From contig NZ_JAQFWQ010000017.1 of assembly GCF_027706725.1 (NCBI RefSeq), positions 20,301-84,300 of the forward strand: 64,000 nucleotides of DNA. The letters run 5' to 3'. Origin of the DNA: Nocardiopsis endophytica. GTDB lineage: Bacteria > Actinomycetota > Actinomycetes > Streptosporangiales > Streptosporangiaceae. The notes below the pieces were generated by a model. It made no database searches. It was not told the DNA's origin and saw only the letters and a list, made by a program, of their open reading frames with translations. Positions 1 to 9,187 of the stretch are shown one piece after another. Each line of letters begins with the position of its first letter. Position 1 is the first letter of the stretch. The position numbers and the translations under genes are program-made.

Positions 1-16
1 CCACGAAGGAGGCGCC

Positions 17-1039
17 GTGACCGCCGCACCCGAGACCCCCGCCCCCTCCCCCGCCGGACCGGTCCCGCTGGCGCCGCCGCGCCGCCTGGTCGGGGTCACC
101 GTGGACGGCGAGGAGATCCGCGTCCCCGAGGGGTCGACGCTCCTCGACGCCTGCGAGGCCAAGGGCATCGACGTCCCGACCCTCTGCTACGGCGACACCC
201 TCACGCCGCGCAACGCCTGCCGGGTGTGCGTGGTCGAGGTCGAGGGGGCGCGCACGCTCGCCCCGGCGTGCTCGCGCAAGGCCGAGGAGGGGATGAGCGT
301 CCTGACCGACTCCGAGCGTGTGCGGCACAGCCGCAAGCTCGTCCTGGAGCTGCTGGGGTCGTCGGTCGACCTGTCCACCACGCCGGGCGTCCCGGAGTGG
401 AACGAGCGCTACGACGCCGAGCCGGACCGCTTCGGCCCGCGCGCCGAACCCGCCCCGCTCGGTGAGCGCGACGCGCGCCACGCCGGGGAGCACGGCCCCG
501 TGGACGGGGCGGCCGCCGCCACCGTCGAGCAGCCGGCCAAGGACGACAACGACCTCTACGTGCGCGACTACGGCAAGTGCATCATGTGCTACAAGTGCGT
601 GGACGCGTGCGGGGAGCAGTGGCAGAACACCTTCGCCATCGGCATCGCCGGGCGCGGGTTCGACGCGCGGGTGTCCACCGAGTTCGATGTGGGGCTCCCC
701 GACTCGGCGTGCGTGTACTGCGGGAACTGCATCGAGGTCTGCCCCACCGGGGCGCTGTCGTTCACCACCGAGTTCGACATGCGCCGCGAGGGCACGTGGG
801 ACGAGGAGCGGCAGACGCAGACGACGACCGTGTGCACCTACTGCGGGGTGGGGTGCAACGTCACCCTGCACGTCCAGGACGGCCGGATCGTCAAGACGAG
901 CTCGCCGCACGACAACCCCGTGACGCACGGAAACCTCTGTATCAAGGGCCGGTTCGGATACCAGCACGTGCAGAACGCCCCCGGAAGGGACCGGGTACGC
1001 GGCGTCGGGGAGTCGGACACACGGGAGACAATGGAGTGA
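17..1039 (+). CDS. Fe-S protein resembling the N-terminal part of a formate dehydrogenase alpha subunit
   Basis: Likely carries electrons for a molybdenum-dependent formate dehydrogenase. Seen in the 340 residues: a plant-type 2Fe-2S domain (Cys57, 68, 71, 85), two ferredoxin 4Fe-4S motifs (Cys188/191/194/198 and Cys232/235/238/242), then the small 4Fe-4S domain that normally opens the molybdopterin domain (Cys273/276/280/308). The protein stops right after that domain, so the catalytic Mo/pterin part of FdhA/FdsA proteins is absent. It starts with GTG, preceded by AAGGAG at 6-11. fdhD follows 56 nt later in the same direction, which supports the formate dehydrogenase context. Other subunits would lie upstream of the window. 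A HoxU-like electron-transfer subunit is the main alternative. Confidence 0.8.
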   Translation: MTAAPETPAPSPAGPVPLAPPRRLVGVTVDGEEIRVPEGSTLLDACEAKGIDVPTLCYGDTLTPRNACRVCVVEVEGARTLAPACSRKAEEGMSVLTDSERVRHSRKLVLELLGSSVDLSTTPGVPEWNERYDAEPDRFGPRAEPAPLGERDARHAGEHGPVDGAAAATVEQPAKDDNDLYVRDYGKCIMCYKCVDACGEQWQNTFAIGIAGRGFDARVSTEFDVGLPDSACVYCGNCIEVCPTGALSFTTEFDMRREGTWDEERQTQTTTVCTYCGVGCNVTLHVQDGRIVKTSSPHDNPVTHGNLCIKGRFGYQHVQNAPGRDRVRGVGESDTRETME

Positions 1040-1095
1040 ACCGGTCCCGTGCATGAAGGCCGGGACGGGCGCGACGCCAGAAAGGCAGAGGGCTC

Positions 1096-1956
1096 ATGGG
1101 ACGCGTGACCACCCGAGAGAAGGTGCTGCGGATCCGCGGTGCGGCTTCCGACGACCGCGCCGACACCCTCGTCGTCGAGGAACCGCTGGAGATCCGCTTC
1201 GGCGGGTCGCCGCTCACGGTCACGATGCGCACCCCCGGGGACGACTTCGACCTGGCGGCGGGGTTCCTGGCGAGCGAGGGGGTCCTGGCCGGGGCAGAGG
1301 ACCTGGAGTCGATCCGGTACTGCGCGGGGGCGACGGCGGACGGGTCCAACACCTACAACGTGCTGGACGTGGCCGCGGCGCCGCACGTGCCTCCGCCGGA
1401 CACGTCGCTGGAGCGCAACTTCTACACATCGTCCTCGTGCGGGCTGTGCGGCAAGGCGTCGATCGACGCGGTGCGCACGGCGGTGCGGTGGGACGTCTCC
1501 GGGGACGCCCTGGAGGTGACGCCGGAGCTGCTGGCGAGCCTGCCGGACCGGCTGCGCGAGGCCCAGCGCGTGTTCGACCGCACGGGCGGACTGCACGCGG
1601 CGGGGCTGTTCGACACCGAGGGCCGGCTGCTGTGCCTCAGGGAGGACGTGGGGCGGCACAACGCGGTCGACAAGCTGGTGGGCTGGGCGCTGCGCCAGGG
1701 GATGCTGCCGCTGCGCAACACCGTCCTGATGGTGTCGGGACGGGCGTCGTTCGAGCTGGTGCAGAAGGCCCTGATGGCCGGGGTGCCCGCGCTCGCCGCC
1801 GTGTCGGCCCCCTCGTCCCTGGCGGTCGAACTGGCCCGGGAGCACGGCCTGACGCTGGTCGGCTTCCTGAGAGGGGATTCCATGAACGTCTACGCCGGCC
1901 GGAACCGGATCACCCTGGAGACGGCGTCCCAGACGCCTATGGCGGCCCCGAGGTGA
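1096..1956 (+). CDS. fdhD: formate dehydrogenase accessory sulfurtransferase FdhD
   Basis: FdhD takes sulfur from a cysteine desulfurase and passes it to the molybdenum cofactor, which makes formate dehydrogenase active. The 286-residue length is usual. The conserved CGLCG motif with the two sulfur-carrying cysteines (Cys115 and Cys118) is present, and the C-terminal half has the family pattern REDVGRHNAVDK followed by a VSGRASFELVQK stretch. It sits behind the Fe-S protein gene, probably in one transcript, and is followed by a strong hairpin. It is cytoplasmic. I see no truncation or missing key residue. Confidence 0.95.
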   Translation: MGRVTTREKVLRIRGAASDDRADTLVVEEPLEIRFGGSPLTVTMRTPGDDFDLAAGFLASEGVLAGAEDLESIRYCAGATADGSNTYNVLDVAAAPHVPPPDTSLERNFYTSSSCGLCGKASIDAVRTAVRWDVSGDALEVTPELLASLPDRLREAQRVFDRTGGLHAAGLFDTEGRLLCLREDVGRHNAVDKLVGWALRQGMLPLRNTVLMVSGRASFELVQKALMAGVPALAAVSAPSSLAVELAREHGLTLVGFLRGDSMNVYAGRNRITLETASQTPMAAPR

Positions 1957-1979
1957 TTCCCCGGCCGGGCCGGTAGACG

Positions 1980-2025
1980 CGGAACCGGTCGGCGCTTTCA
2001 CAGCCCCCTGCGCCGACCGGTTCCG
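1980..2025. terminator. bidirectional hairpin terminator between convergent genes
   Basis: Perfect 16-bp inverted repeat (CGGAACCGGTCGGCGC and its complement) with a 14-nt loop, placed between the stop of fdhD and the stop of the opposing SRPBCC gene. There is no T-run, as is common for actinobacterial terminators. Confidence 0.75.
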
Positions 2026-2051
2026 ACAACCGGTCCACGCCCGCAATCCCG

Positions 2052-2486
2052 TCAGCGAGTGAGGAGGGCACGGACCAGGCGGCCGAACACCAGACGGGCG
2101 CCCCAGGCCACGGGGGCGTCGAGGACGCGGGGGAGCCCCGCCACACGGATCTCCTCACGCCACAGCACCCGGGAGCCGCCCGCGCCTCCGCCCACGACGA
2201 TCACCGCCCAGCCGGTGACCACGGAGCCGCGCTTCTCCAGTCGGCACACGCCCGGCCTCCCCTCCGAGGGCGGGGCCCACCGGACCACCTCCATCGGGTC
2301 GTCGAACCCGACCGGTCCGATGCCCGTACGCGCCGAGAGCAGAGTCCCGACACCGGTAGGGCCGGAGGGCTCGACGGTGACACGCGTCAGAGGAATGTGC
2401 ACCCCGTGCCGGGGCCAGTCCGTCAGCCGCCGCCAAGCCTCCTCAGGCCCGAGCGCGACGTGCCACAAGATCCGAAAGAACGCCAC
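2052..2486 (-). CDS. SRPBCC (START-like) family protein
   Basis: A 144-residue protein with the polyketide-cyclase/START-like pattern: an N-terminal strand and helix (FRILWHVALGPEEAWRRLTD), a loop with a threonine-rich GVGTLLSARTG stretch, then alternating strands and a long C-terminal helix. The fold makes a hydrophobic ligand cavity, and the ligand cannot be told from sequence. No signal peptide is visible. It lies 87 nt downstream of the sirtuin gene in the same direction, so co-transcription is possible. Confidence 0.7.
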   Translation of the reverse strand: MAFFRILWHVALGPEEAWRRLTDWPRHGVHIPLTRVTVEPSGPTGVGTLLSARTGIGPVGFDDPMEVVRWAPPSEGRPGVCRLEKRGSVVTGWAVIVVGGGAGGSRVLWREEIRVAGLPRVLDAPVAWGARLVFGRLVRALLTR

Positions 2487-2573
2487 GGCCCGATCCTAGG
2501 CGAGGGGCGGAGGTCCGCCGGGGCCCGGACCGCGGCCCGCCCCGGGTTTCACCGTCGCCGGGCCACCACCCCG

Positions 2574-3419
2574 TCAGGCCCCGTAAGCCTCCGAGAGGGC
2601 CTCCAGGACCTCGGTGCAACCGGTGTCGAGCTTCAATGCCGCCAGCTCGTCCGCGCGTGTTGGGCCCCGGTTCACGATGGCCACCGGCTTGTCCTGCTTC
2701 GCCGCGTGCTTGACGAACCTCCGGCCCGACAGCACCGTCAGCGACGATCCGGCGACCAGCACCGACGCCGCCGCGTCCACCAGGCCGTAGGCGTCGAGCA
2801 CGCGCTCCTTCGGCACGTTCTCCCCGAAGTAGACGATGTCCGGCTTGAGCATTCCCCCGCAGTACTCGCAGTCCGCGACGCGGAACCCCTCGGTGGAGGC
2901 CAGTACCGCGTCCGCGTCCGGGGCGACCTCCACGTCCGCCACGCTCTCCGCGAAGCGCGGGTTCAGGGCGGTCAGGCGCTCGGCCAGGTGGGCGCGGCTG
3001 ATGGTCCGGCCGCAGGACAGGCACACCACGCGGTCGAAGCGCCCGTGCAGGTCGATCACCCGGCGGCTGCCCGCCGCCTCGTGCAGGGTGTCCACGTTCT
3101 GCGTCACGACGCCCGACACCACCCCCGCCGCCTCCAGGCGCGCCAGCGCGCGGTGCCCGCCGTTGGGGTGGGTCTCCCGCATGTAGTGCCATCCCACGTG
3201 GTTGCGGGCCCAGTAGTGCCGGCGGAACGCCGCATCCCCGACGAACTGCTGGTAGGTCATCGGCGTGCGGGGCGGCGAGTCGGGTCCGCGGTAGTCCGGG
3301 ATGCCGGAGTCGGTGGAGATCCCCGCCCCGGTGACCACGGCCACCGGCCCGTCTCCGAGGGTCTTCCGCAAACGCTCCGCCGCCGCGATCGGGCTCTGGG
3401 CCTCCGTCGTCTGAACCAC
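2574..3419 (-). CDS. NAD-dependent protein deacetylase of the Sir2 family
   Basis: Sirtuin that removes acyl groups from lysines using NAD. Seen: the GAGIS NAD-binding motif near residues 31-35, TQNVD, the catalytic histidine in DLHGRF, a zinc site with two CxxC pairs (CLSC and CEYC) and the GSSLTV segment. I chose the GTG at 3419, giving 281 residues, because homology begins a few residues later; an upstream in-frame ATG adds 38 residues of low-complexity Arg-rich sequence that look untranslated. In actinomycetes such enzymes often act on acetyl-CoA synthetase. No acetyltransferase gene is adjacent. Confidence 0.9.
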   Translation of the reverse strand: MVQTTEAQSPIAAAERLRKTLGDGPVAVVTGAGISTDSGIPDYRGPDSPPRTPMTYQQFVGDAAFRRHYWARNHVGWHYMRETHPNGGHRALARLEAAGVVSGVVTQNVDTLHEAAGSRRVIDLHGRFDRVVCLSCGRTISRAHLAERLTALNPRFAESVADVEVAPDADAVLASTEGFRVADCEYCGGMLKPDIVYFGENVPKERVLDAYGLVDAAASVLVAGSSLTVLSGRRFVKHAAKQDKPVAIVNRGPTRADELAALKLDTGCTEVLEALSEAYGA

Positions 3420-3474
3420 GCAGACGAGCCTATGCGCCCGGGGCAACCCGCCGACCGGCCCGCCCCGGGCCCGC

Positions 3475-5013
3475 TCAGCCCGCGAGCGCCTGGCGTCCGT
3501 CGCCCTCGGGGAGGCCGTCGATCCCCTGCACATCGCCGGGAGTGAGGGAGCCGTCCTGCATCCTCAGCCCCCTGTACACCCGAAGCGGTCCCGCAGGGCC
3601 GTCGACCGCTCCCATTCCCTTGACCGAGGACGACCGGCCCGCGACCACGTCGTCCGCACCGTCGCCGTCGGTGTCCACCAGGCGCAGCAGCGTGTGCGGA
3701 AACTCCTCATAGGGGTCCTGGTATTCGTCCTCGGGAGGCGGGGACGCCTGCGGGTACTGGTCGGCCTCCTCGGGGCGCAGCAGGCACGCCCCCTCACCGG
3801 TCAGCCCGTCGGGGCCTCCCGGCAGGACGACGACGTCCCCCTCGTCCGCGGGCGGGACGTCGCCGTCCGCCGGGCGGTTCACGGCCGCGGCGATGTCGGC
3901 GTACCCGTCGCCGTTGACGTCCCCGGCCTCCAGCGCGGTTCCGAGCTCATCGCCGTTCACCCCCTTCTGGGGCAGGCCGGTCTCGTCCATGCCCACCCGT
4001 GAGGCCGGCTCCTCGGCCGGGCCGTCCGGTCCGCCGGGGTAGACGGTGACCGCCCCCGGGCCCGATGCCCCGTCCTCCACCGTCTCGCCGACCTCGCGGA
4101 TGACGAGGTCGCCGTAGCCGTCCCCGTCCACGTCGGCCACCACGCCCTCGTCGGCGTTGGCGCGGGTACCGGCCGCCTCGAACCCGTCCTCGCCGCCCGT
4201 CCACAGGGCGGTCTCATAGGCCATCTCCTCGAAGGCGCGGAAGGCGACGAGGTCGTCGCACCCGTCGCCGTCCATGTCCCCGACGGTGAACGAGTGCTCC
4301 AGACCTTCCAGGTCGACCCCGGAGGAGGCCGTCCGGGCGGGTGCACCGTCGCGGTCGAACGGGCCGTACAGGACCTCGCTCTCGTCGCCGAACCACTCGA
4401 CGCCGACGAGCATGTCGGAGGCGCCGTCGCCGTCGAAGTCCCCGACCGCGGTCAACCATGGCTGCACGTCGCCGCTCTCCTGGACCAGCGCTCCTCCGTC
4501 GGCGCCGCCTTCTCCGCCCCAGACCAGGGCGATGGACCCCTGGTCGTCGTCCTTCTCTGTCTCTGGGCCCGCGGACACGGCGAGGTCGGTCGTGCCGTCG
4601 GCGTCGAAGTCCCCGGACATGGCGGTCCCACCGAACCGCACATCGTCCTGCGGCGACGCCGGAATGCCGTCCTCGCCGGGGACGACGCTCTGAGCGGCTC
4701 CGCCGTCCGGCCCGTCCCCGCTCCCGGGAACGACGAGGACGCTCCCGTCGTGCGCGACGGGGTTCTCCGGGTCCTCCTCTCCGTCGTAGTGCCCCGGGCG
4801 GGTCACCACGAGGTCGTCGAACTCGTCCCCGTCGACACTCCCGTCTCCGCCTCCAGCGCGCGGGGAAGGCGCTCCGTCCGCGACGGGGGACGAGGGCGCC
4901 GGGGTGCCGCAGCCCTCCTGGGGCTGCTCCGGCTCCGCCGTTCCGCACCCCGTGGCGAGGAGAGCGAGGACGGTGAGGGGGATCGCCGCCGCTCGAACGT
5001 GGGTGAAGGCCAT
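3475..5013 (-). CDS. secreted FG-GAP (integrin-like beta-propeller) lipoprotein, copy 1
   Basis: A 512-residue exported lipoprotein. The start is the ATG whose product opens with an Arg-containing n-region, a hydrophobic core and the lipobox LATG-Cys, preceded by an AGAGAG element. The mature part has at least six FG-GAP/calcium-loop units of the type DxDGDGxxDLxV (for example DFDADGTTDLAV, DVDGDGYGDLVI), expected to fold as a seven-bladed propeller with Ca2+ in each loop. Such proteins work at the cell surface in binding or adhesion; a substrate is unknown. It is a tandem paralogue of the next gene, with 40 nt between them; the C-terminal blades are nearly identical. Confidence 0.85.
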   Translation of the reverse strand: MAFTHVRAAAIPLTVLALLATGCGTAEPEQPQEGCGTPAPSSPVADGAPSPRAGGGDGSVDGDEFDDLVVTRPGHYDGEEDPENPVAHDGSVLVVPGSGDGPDGGAAQSVVPGEDGIPASPQDDVRFGGTAMSGDFDADGTTDLAVSAGPETEKDDDQGSIALVWGGEGGADGGALVQESGDVQPWLTAVGDFDGDGASDMLVGVEWFGDESEVLYGPFDRDGAPARTASSGVDLEGLEHSFTVGDMDGDGCDDLVAFRAFEEMAYETALWTGGEDGFEAAGTRANADEGVVADVDGDGYGDLVIREVGETVEDGASGPGAVTVYPGGPDGPAEEPASRVGMDETGLPQKGVNGDELGTALEAGDVNGDGYADIAAAVNRPADGDVPPADEGDVVVLPGGPDGLTGEGACLLRPEEADQYPQASPPPEDEYQDPYEEFPHTLLRLVDTDGDGADDVVAGRSSSVKGMGAVDGPAGPLRVYRGLRMQDGSLTPGDVQGIDGLPEGDGRQALAG

Positions 5014-5053
5014 GTATCTCTCTGCTTTCCGCTGTTGTGCCCAGGGCGCCGTT

Positions 5054-6496
5054 CTAATCGCCGAGGCCCCTGTACACCCGGACCGGACTCGCCGGGAGGT
5101 CGTCGGTGTCCTCCACCCGCGGAGCCCCCACGACCACGTCGTCGGCGCCGTCCCCGTCGGTGTCGAGCAGGCGCAGCAGGGCGCGCGGCGTGTCGGCGTA
5201 CTCGTCCCAGTACTCGTCCTCAGGAGGCGGCGACGACGTGGGGTATTGGTCGGCGTCCTCGGGGCGCAGCAAGCACGCTCCCTCACCGGTCAGCCCGTCG
5301 GGGCCTCCCGGCAGGAGGACGACGTCCCCCTTGTCGACGGGGGTTCCGGCCGTGACGGAGCGGTACACACCGGCGGCCACGTCGGCGTACCCGTCGCCGT
5401 TGACGTCCCCGGCGGCCAGGACGCGGCCGAAGTAGTCCCCGTCTTCGGCCTCGCGGGGCAGGCCCGCCGAGTCCAGGGTGAATCCGGCCGCTTCCTCTCC
5501 CAAGGAGTCGGGGCCGCCGGGGAACACGCTGATCCTGCCCGGTGTCCAGGGCCCCTCCTCGGCCGTGCCCCCGGTCTCGTGGACCACCAGGTCGCCGTAG
5601 CCGTCGCCGTCCACGTCGGCCACGACCCCCGCGTCGGCCGCGGCCGCGTTGCCGGCGCTCTCGAAGCCGTCCCCGGTCGATGCCCGTACGACGGTCGCAT
5701 AGGCCATCTCCTCGAAGGCGCCCATGGCGAACACGTCGTCACGGCCGTCCCCGTTCACATCGCCGGTGAAGAACTCGTTCTCCCCGGCGCCGAGGCCGAT
5801 CCCGTCCTCCCCCTCCCCCGCGTCGGCGGAGCGGTCGTAGGAACCGTCCCGCTCGAACGGCCCGTAGAGGATGTGCGGGGCGCCGCCTTCCCCGCCGACG
5901 AGCAGGTCGGAGGTACCGTCGCCGTCGAAGTCCCCGACCGCCTCCAGGGACGGCCGGCCGTCGCGCTGCCAATCGGCGACCGTGCCGCCGTCCGTCCCGC
6001 CCCAGAGGATCAGGATCGTCTTGGAGGTCCGATCCGCGTCCTCGTTCTCGGGCCCGGCGTTGAGGACGACGTCGGTGTGGCCGTCGCCATCGAAGTCGCC
6101 CAGACGGAGGCCGTCCCCGAACCCGGCTCCGGCCACCGGGGAGCCGGGCACCCCGCCCTCCCCCGGGACGACGGCCTGTGCGCGCGTGCCGTCGGGACCG
6201 TCCGCACCGCCGGGGACGACGAGGAGGCTCCCCTCACGCTCTGCTTCCCCTCCCGACTCGTAGGGGCCGAGGTGCGGGACCACCAGGTCCTCGAAAGCGT
6301 CCCCGTCGACGTTCTGGACGGTCCGGCCCGGGGCCCCCTCCCCCGCGGGCCCACCCGACGCGGACACGGATCCGCCGCACAGCTCCCCGGGATCGTCCGG
6401 CCGGTCGATGCCACAGCCGGTGGCCAGGAGGACGAGCGGGAGGACCATAAGGGAGCGGGCCGTCATCGTGAGGGGACGGTGGGGCAGGGCGATCAT
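5054..6496 (-). CDS. secreted FG-GAP (integrin-like beta-propeller) lipoprotein, copy 2
   Basis: 480 residues with signal peptide, lipobox LATG-Cys and repeated DxDGDGxxD calcium loops (DGDAFEDLVV, DFDGDGHTDVVL, DVNGDGRDDVFA and others). It is the paralogue of the neighbouring lipoprotein: both share a GEGACLLRPE segment, a DQYP..SPPPEDEY segment and a closing DTDGDGADDVV blade. The start is uncertain: the ATG used here or a second ATG 30 nt downstream (MTARSLMV) both leave a usable signal peptide, and neither has a good ribosome binding site. Function at the cell surface is inferred from the fold only. Confidence 0.85.
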   Translation of the reverse strand: MIALPHRPLTMTARSLMVLPLVLLATGCGIDRPDDPGELCGGSVSASGGPAGEGAPGRTVQNVDGDAFEDLVVPHLGPYESGGEAEREGSLLVVPGGADGPDGTRAQAVVPGEGGVPGSPVAGAGFGDGLRLGDFDGDGHTDVVLNAGPENEDADRTSKTILILWGGTDGGTVADWQRDGRPSLEAVGDFDGDGTSDLLVGGEGGAPHILYGPFERDGSYDRSADAGEGEDGIGLGAGENEFFTGDVNGDGRDDVFAMGAFEEMAYATVVRASTGDGFESAGNAAAADAGVVADVDGDGYGDLVVHETGGTAEEGPWTPGRISVFPGGPDSLGEEAAGFTLDSAGLPREAEDGDYFGRVLAAGDVNGDGYADVAAGVYRSVTAGTPVDKGDVVLLPGGPDGLTGEGACLLRPEDADQYPTSSPPPEDEYWDEYADTPRALLRLLDTDGDGADDVVVGAPRVEDTDDLPASPVRVYRGLGD

Positions 6497-6550
6497 GCTG
6501 GGGAAGACGTCAGGACCGGCGGCCCAGTTGTCCGATGCCCTGAGGAGTCG

Positions 6551-6967
6551 TCAATCCGTGACATCTCCGTCGACGTAGGTCCACCGCCCCTCATGGCGGG
6601 TGAACCGGCTGTTCTCATGCAGGGCGCCGGTCGAGCCGCCAAGGCGGTAGGAGGCCCTGAACTCGACCGTGCCGTCGGTGTGGAAGGCCGTCCCGCCGGT
6701 GGTCGACAGGATCTCCAGCCCTTCCCACTCCATGGCGGGATCGAGGTCCAGCCTCCGGGGGCGGGTCGTCGGGTGCCAGCTCCGCTTCAGGTAGGCGGTG
6801 TCCTCGAAGACGAATGCGGTGTACCTGGACCGCATGAGCTGCTCGGCGGTGGAGGCGGAGCGCCGTCCCCGGTGCAGCGGGGCGCAGCAGTCGGCATAGG
6901 GCGCCCCCGTCCCGCACGGGCAGGGCTGGTCGGGGTCGGCGGAGCCACCGGAGCGACGTTCAGGCAT
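6551..6967 (-). CDS. YchJ family (UPF0225) protein with SEC-C zinc motif
   Basis: 138 residues. The N-terminus has the SEC-C-like metal motif (CPCGTGAPYADCC), as found at the end of SecA, and the rest matches the YchJ/NTF2-like pattern (LMRSRYTAFVFED, then WHPTTRP). The function of the family is not established; the SEC-C part probably binds zinc. It lies 54 nt upstream of the lipoprotein pair and 57 nt downstream of the BCCT transporter, all in one direction, so a loose operon is possible. Confidence 0.85.
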   Translation of the reverse strand: MPERRSGGSADPDQPCPCGTGAPYADCCAPLHRGRRSASTAEQLMRSRYTAFVFEDTAYLKRSWHPTTRPRRLDLDPAMEWEGLEILSTTGGTAFHTDGTVEFRASYRLGGSTGALHENSRFTRHEGRWTYVDGDVTD

Positions 6968-7024
6968 GCCCCCATTGTTCCGCGAGCCGCATGGTGAGCG
7001 CGCCGCGGCCGGCCGACCCCGGGA

Positions 7025-9187
7025 TCAGTGTTCGTCGTCGCCCTCCACGTACACCTCGGCGGTGCCCGGGCCGTGGTCGGGCAGGGCCGAGCCCGCCGCC
7101 GCCTCGCGGTGCAGGCGCAGGAACTCCAGGTGCCGCTCGTACTCGTCGAGGATGTTGCCGATGAGCTGCTGCTTGCTGTAGCCCATCACGTCGTATCCCT
7201 GGCTGCCCTCGGTGAGGCGCACCTCGAACCGCACGTAGGTGTCCTGCGTGGTCAGCGAGCGCATGGCGAAGGCCGGGGTGGGCATCTCGATCGGCCACAC
7301 CTGGTAGCCGAACTCCTCCTCGGCGCCCATGGGCGCGCGCAGCTCCAGGTGCGGGATGCCGGTCGCCTCGTCGACCCCTTCGGTGATCGAGGCCTCCGCC
7401 CCCTGCTCGCGCAGCTCCTCGGCGACGTCCTGGAAGGCGGGGCGGCACACCTCCTCGACGAAGCGGGCCGCCGCCCGCCGACCGGGGAAGCTCGTCACCC
7501 GCGCCAGGCGCTGGCGCCAGTTGCGGTCGGCGCCCCGGCGGTCGATCTCGGTGCGGGTGGACAGCGAGGAGGTCAGCGTGGTGCGGAAGGCGTCCACCCG
7601 GAACTGCTCGACCCGCAGCGCCCGGTACAGGCCCCAAATGACCAGCAGCATCACGAACGAGAACGGCAGGCCCATGATGATGGTCGCGCTGGTCAGCGCG
7701 TCCACACCGCCGACGATGAGCATGGCCAGGGTGAGCAGGCCGGTCACCGCCGCCCAGAAGATGCGCAGCCAGGCCGGTGCGTCGGTGATCGGCGTGGGCA
7801 GGTGGGAGCTGAGGTTGGCGGTGACCAGCGCGCCGGAGTCGGCGGAGGTCACGTACAGCAGCAGCCCGACGATGGTGGCGAGCCCGGCGCTGAAGGTGAA
7901 GCCCGGGTACTGCTCCAGCAGGGTGTAGAAGCCCTGCTCCGGCGTGTTCATGGCGACCTCGCCGAACTCGGCGTCGCCGCCCATCACGATGCTCAGGGCG
8001 CTGTTGCCGAAGATCGACAGGAAGGTCAGCGTGTACAGCAGCGGGATGACCAGCGTCGCGGCGACGAACTGCCGGATGGTGCGCCCGCGCGAGATGCGCG
8101 CCAGGAACATGCCGACGAACGGCGCCCAGGCGATCCACCAGGCCCAGAAGAACAGGGTCCAGGTGTTGAGCCAGTCGACGGGCGGGTCGTAGGCGAAGGT
8201 GTTGAGCGTGATGCCGGGCAGGCGGCTGACGTAGTCGCCGATGTTCAGGATGAGGGTGTTGAGCAGCCAGATCGGCCTGCCGGCGAACATCACGTACAGC
8301 ATCAGCACGATGGCGAGCAGGACGTTGAGCTCGGACAGGCGCCGGATGCCCTTGTCCACGCCGGCCACGGCCGAGACGGTGGCCACGGCCACGGCCACGA
8401 CGATCAGCGCGGTCTGGCCCGCCACGCCCTCGGGCACCCCGAACAGGGCGCTGAGGCCGTAGTTGAGCTGCACCACGCCGATCCCCAGCGACACCGAGAT
8501 GCCGAAGACCGTGCCGATGATGGCGGCCAGGTCCACGGCGTCGCCGACGCGCCCGTGGACGCGCTTGCCGATCAGGGGGTACAGGGCCGAGCGGATGGCC
8601 AGCGGGAGGCGGTAGCGGAAGGCGAAGTAGCCCAGCGCCATGCCCATCAGGGCGTACATCGCCCAGCCGGTCACACCGTAGTGGAACAGGGACCACACGA
8701 GGGCCTGCCGGGCGGCCTCGACCGTCTCGGGGTCGCCCTCGGGCGGCGCCAGGTAGTGGGTGACGGGGCCCGAGACCGAGAAGAACAGCAGGTCGATGCC
8801 GATCCCGGCGGCGAACAGCATGGCGGCCCAGGCGAACACCCCGTAGTCGGGGGTGGAGTGCTGCGGGCCGAGCTTGACCCCGCCGTACCGGGAGACCGCC
8901 ACGAACACCACGAACAGCAGGTAGACGGTGGCGACGAGGAAGTAGTACCAGCCGAACCCCGAGGAGATCCAGCCGACGACCGCCCCGATGACGGCCTCGG
9001 CGTTCTTCGGCGCGATGATCGCCCAAACCGAGATCACCAGGATCAGCACGGACGACCCGACGAACACCGTCTTCTTGAGGCGCACCGGCCCGTGCCCGTC
9101 CCCGTCCTCGGGGGACGGCGCCCCCGCTTCCGCCTCTCCTCCGATGGATGACAGCGCTCTCACCTCTCCTGCCCACGGTGCCGACAC
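7025..9187 (-). CDS. BCCT family transporter, BetT-like (choline/betaine uptake)
   Basis: 720-residue integral membrane protein that imports a quaternary ammonium compound (choline, glycine betaine or carnitine) with a cation, for osmoprotection. About 12 hydrophobic segments lie between residues 40 and 520. The BCCT signature is present as FFWAWWIAWAPFVGMFLARIS, with GxGIDL upstream. About 190 residues of charged cytoplasmic C-terminus follow, as in BetT-type members where this tail senses osmotic strain. The start codon is the GTG used here; an in-frame GTG 24 nt downstream is possible. No choline oxidation genes are nearby. Confidence 0.9.
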   Translation of the reverse strand: MSAPWAGEVRALSSIGGEAEAGAPSPEDGDGHGPVRLKKTVFVGSSVLILVISVWAIIAPKNAEAVIGAVVGWISSGFGWYYFLVATVYLLFVVFVAVSRYGGVKLGPQHSTPDYGVFAWAAMLFAAGIGIDLLFFSVSGPVTHYLAPPEGDPETVEAARQALVWSLFHYGVTGWAMYALMGMALGYFAFRYRLPLAIRSALYPLIGKRVHGRVGDAVDLAAIIGTVFGISVSLGIGVVQLNYGLSALFGVPEGVAGQTALIVVAVAVATVSAVAGVDKGIRRLSELNVLLAIVLMLYVMFAGRPIWLLNTLILNIGDYVSRLPGITLNTFAYDPPVDWLNTWTLFFWAWWIAWAPFVGMFLARISRGRTIRQFVAATLVIPLLYTLTFLSIFGNSALSIVMGGDAEFGEVAMNTPEQGFYTLLEQYPGFTFSAGLATIVGLLLYVTSADSGALVTANLSSHLPTPITDAPAWLRIFWAAVTGLLTLAMLIVGGVDALTSATIIMGLPFSFVMLLVIWGLYRALRVEQFRVDAFRTTLTSSLSTRTEIDRRGADRNWRQRLARVTSFPGRRAAARFVEEVCRPAFQDVAEELREQGAEASITEGVDEATGIPHLELRAPMGAEEEFGYQVWPIEMPTPAFAMRSLTTQDTYVRFEVRLTEGSQGYDVMGYSKQQLIGNILDEYERHLEFLRLHREAAAGSALPDHGPGTAEVYVEGDDEH

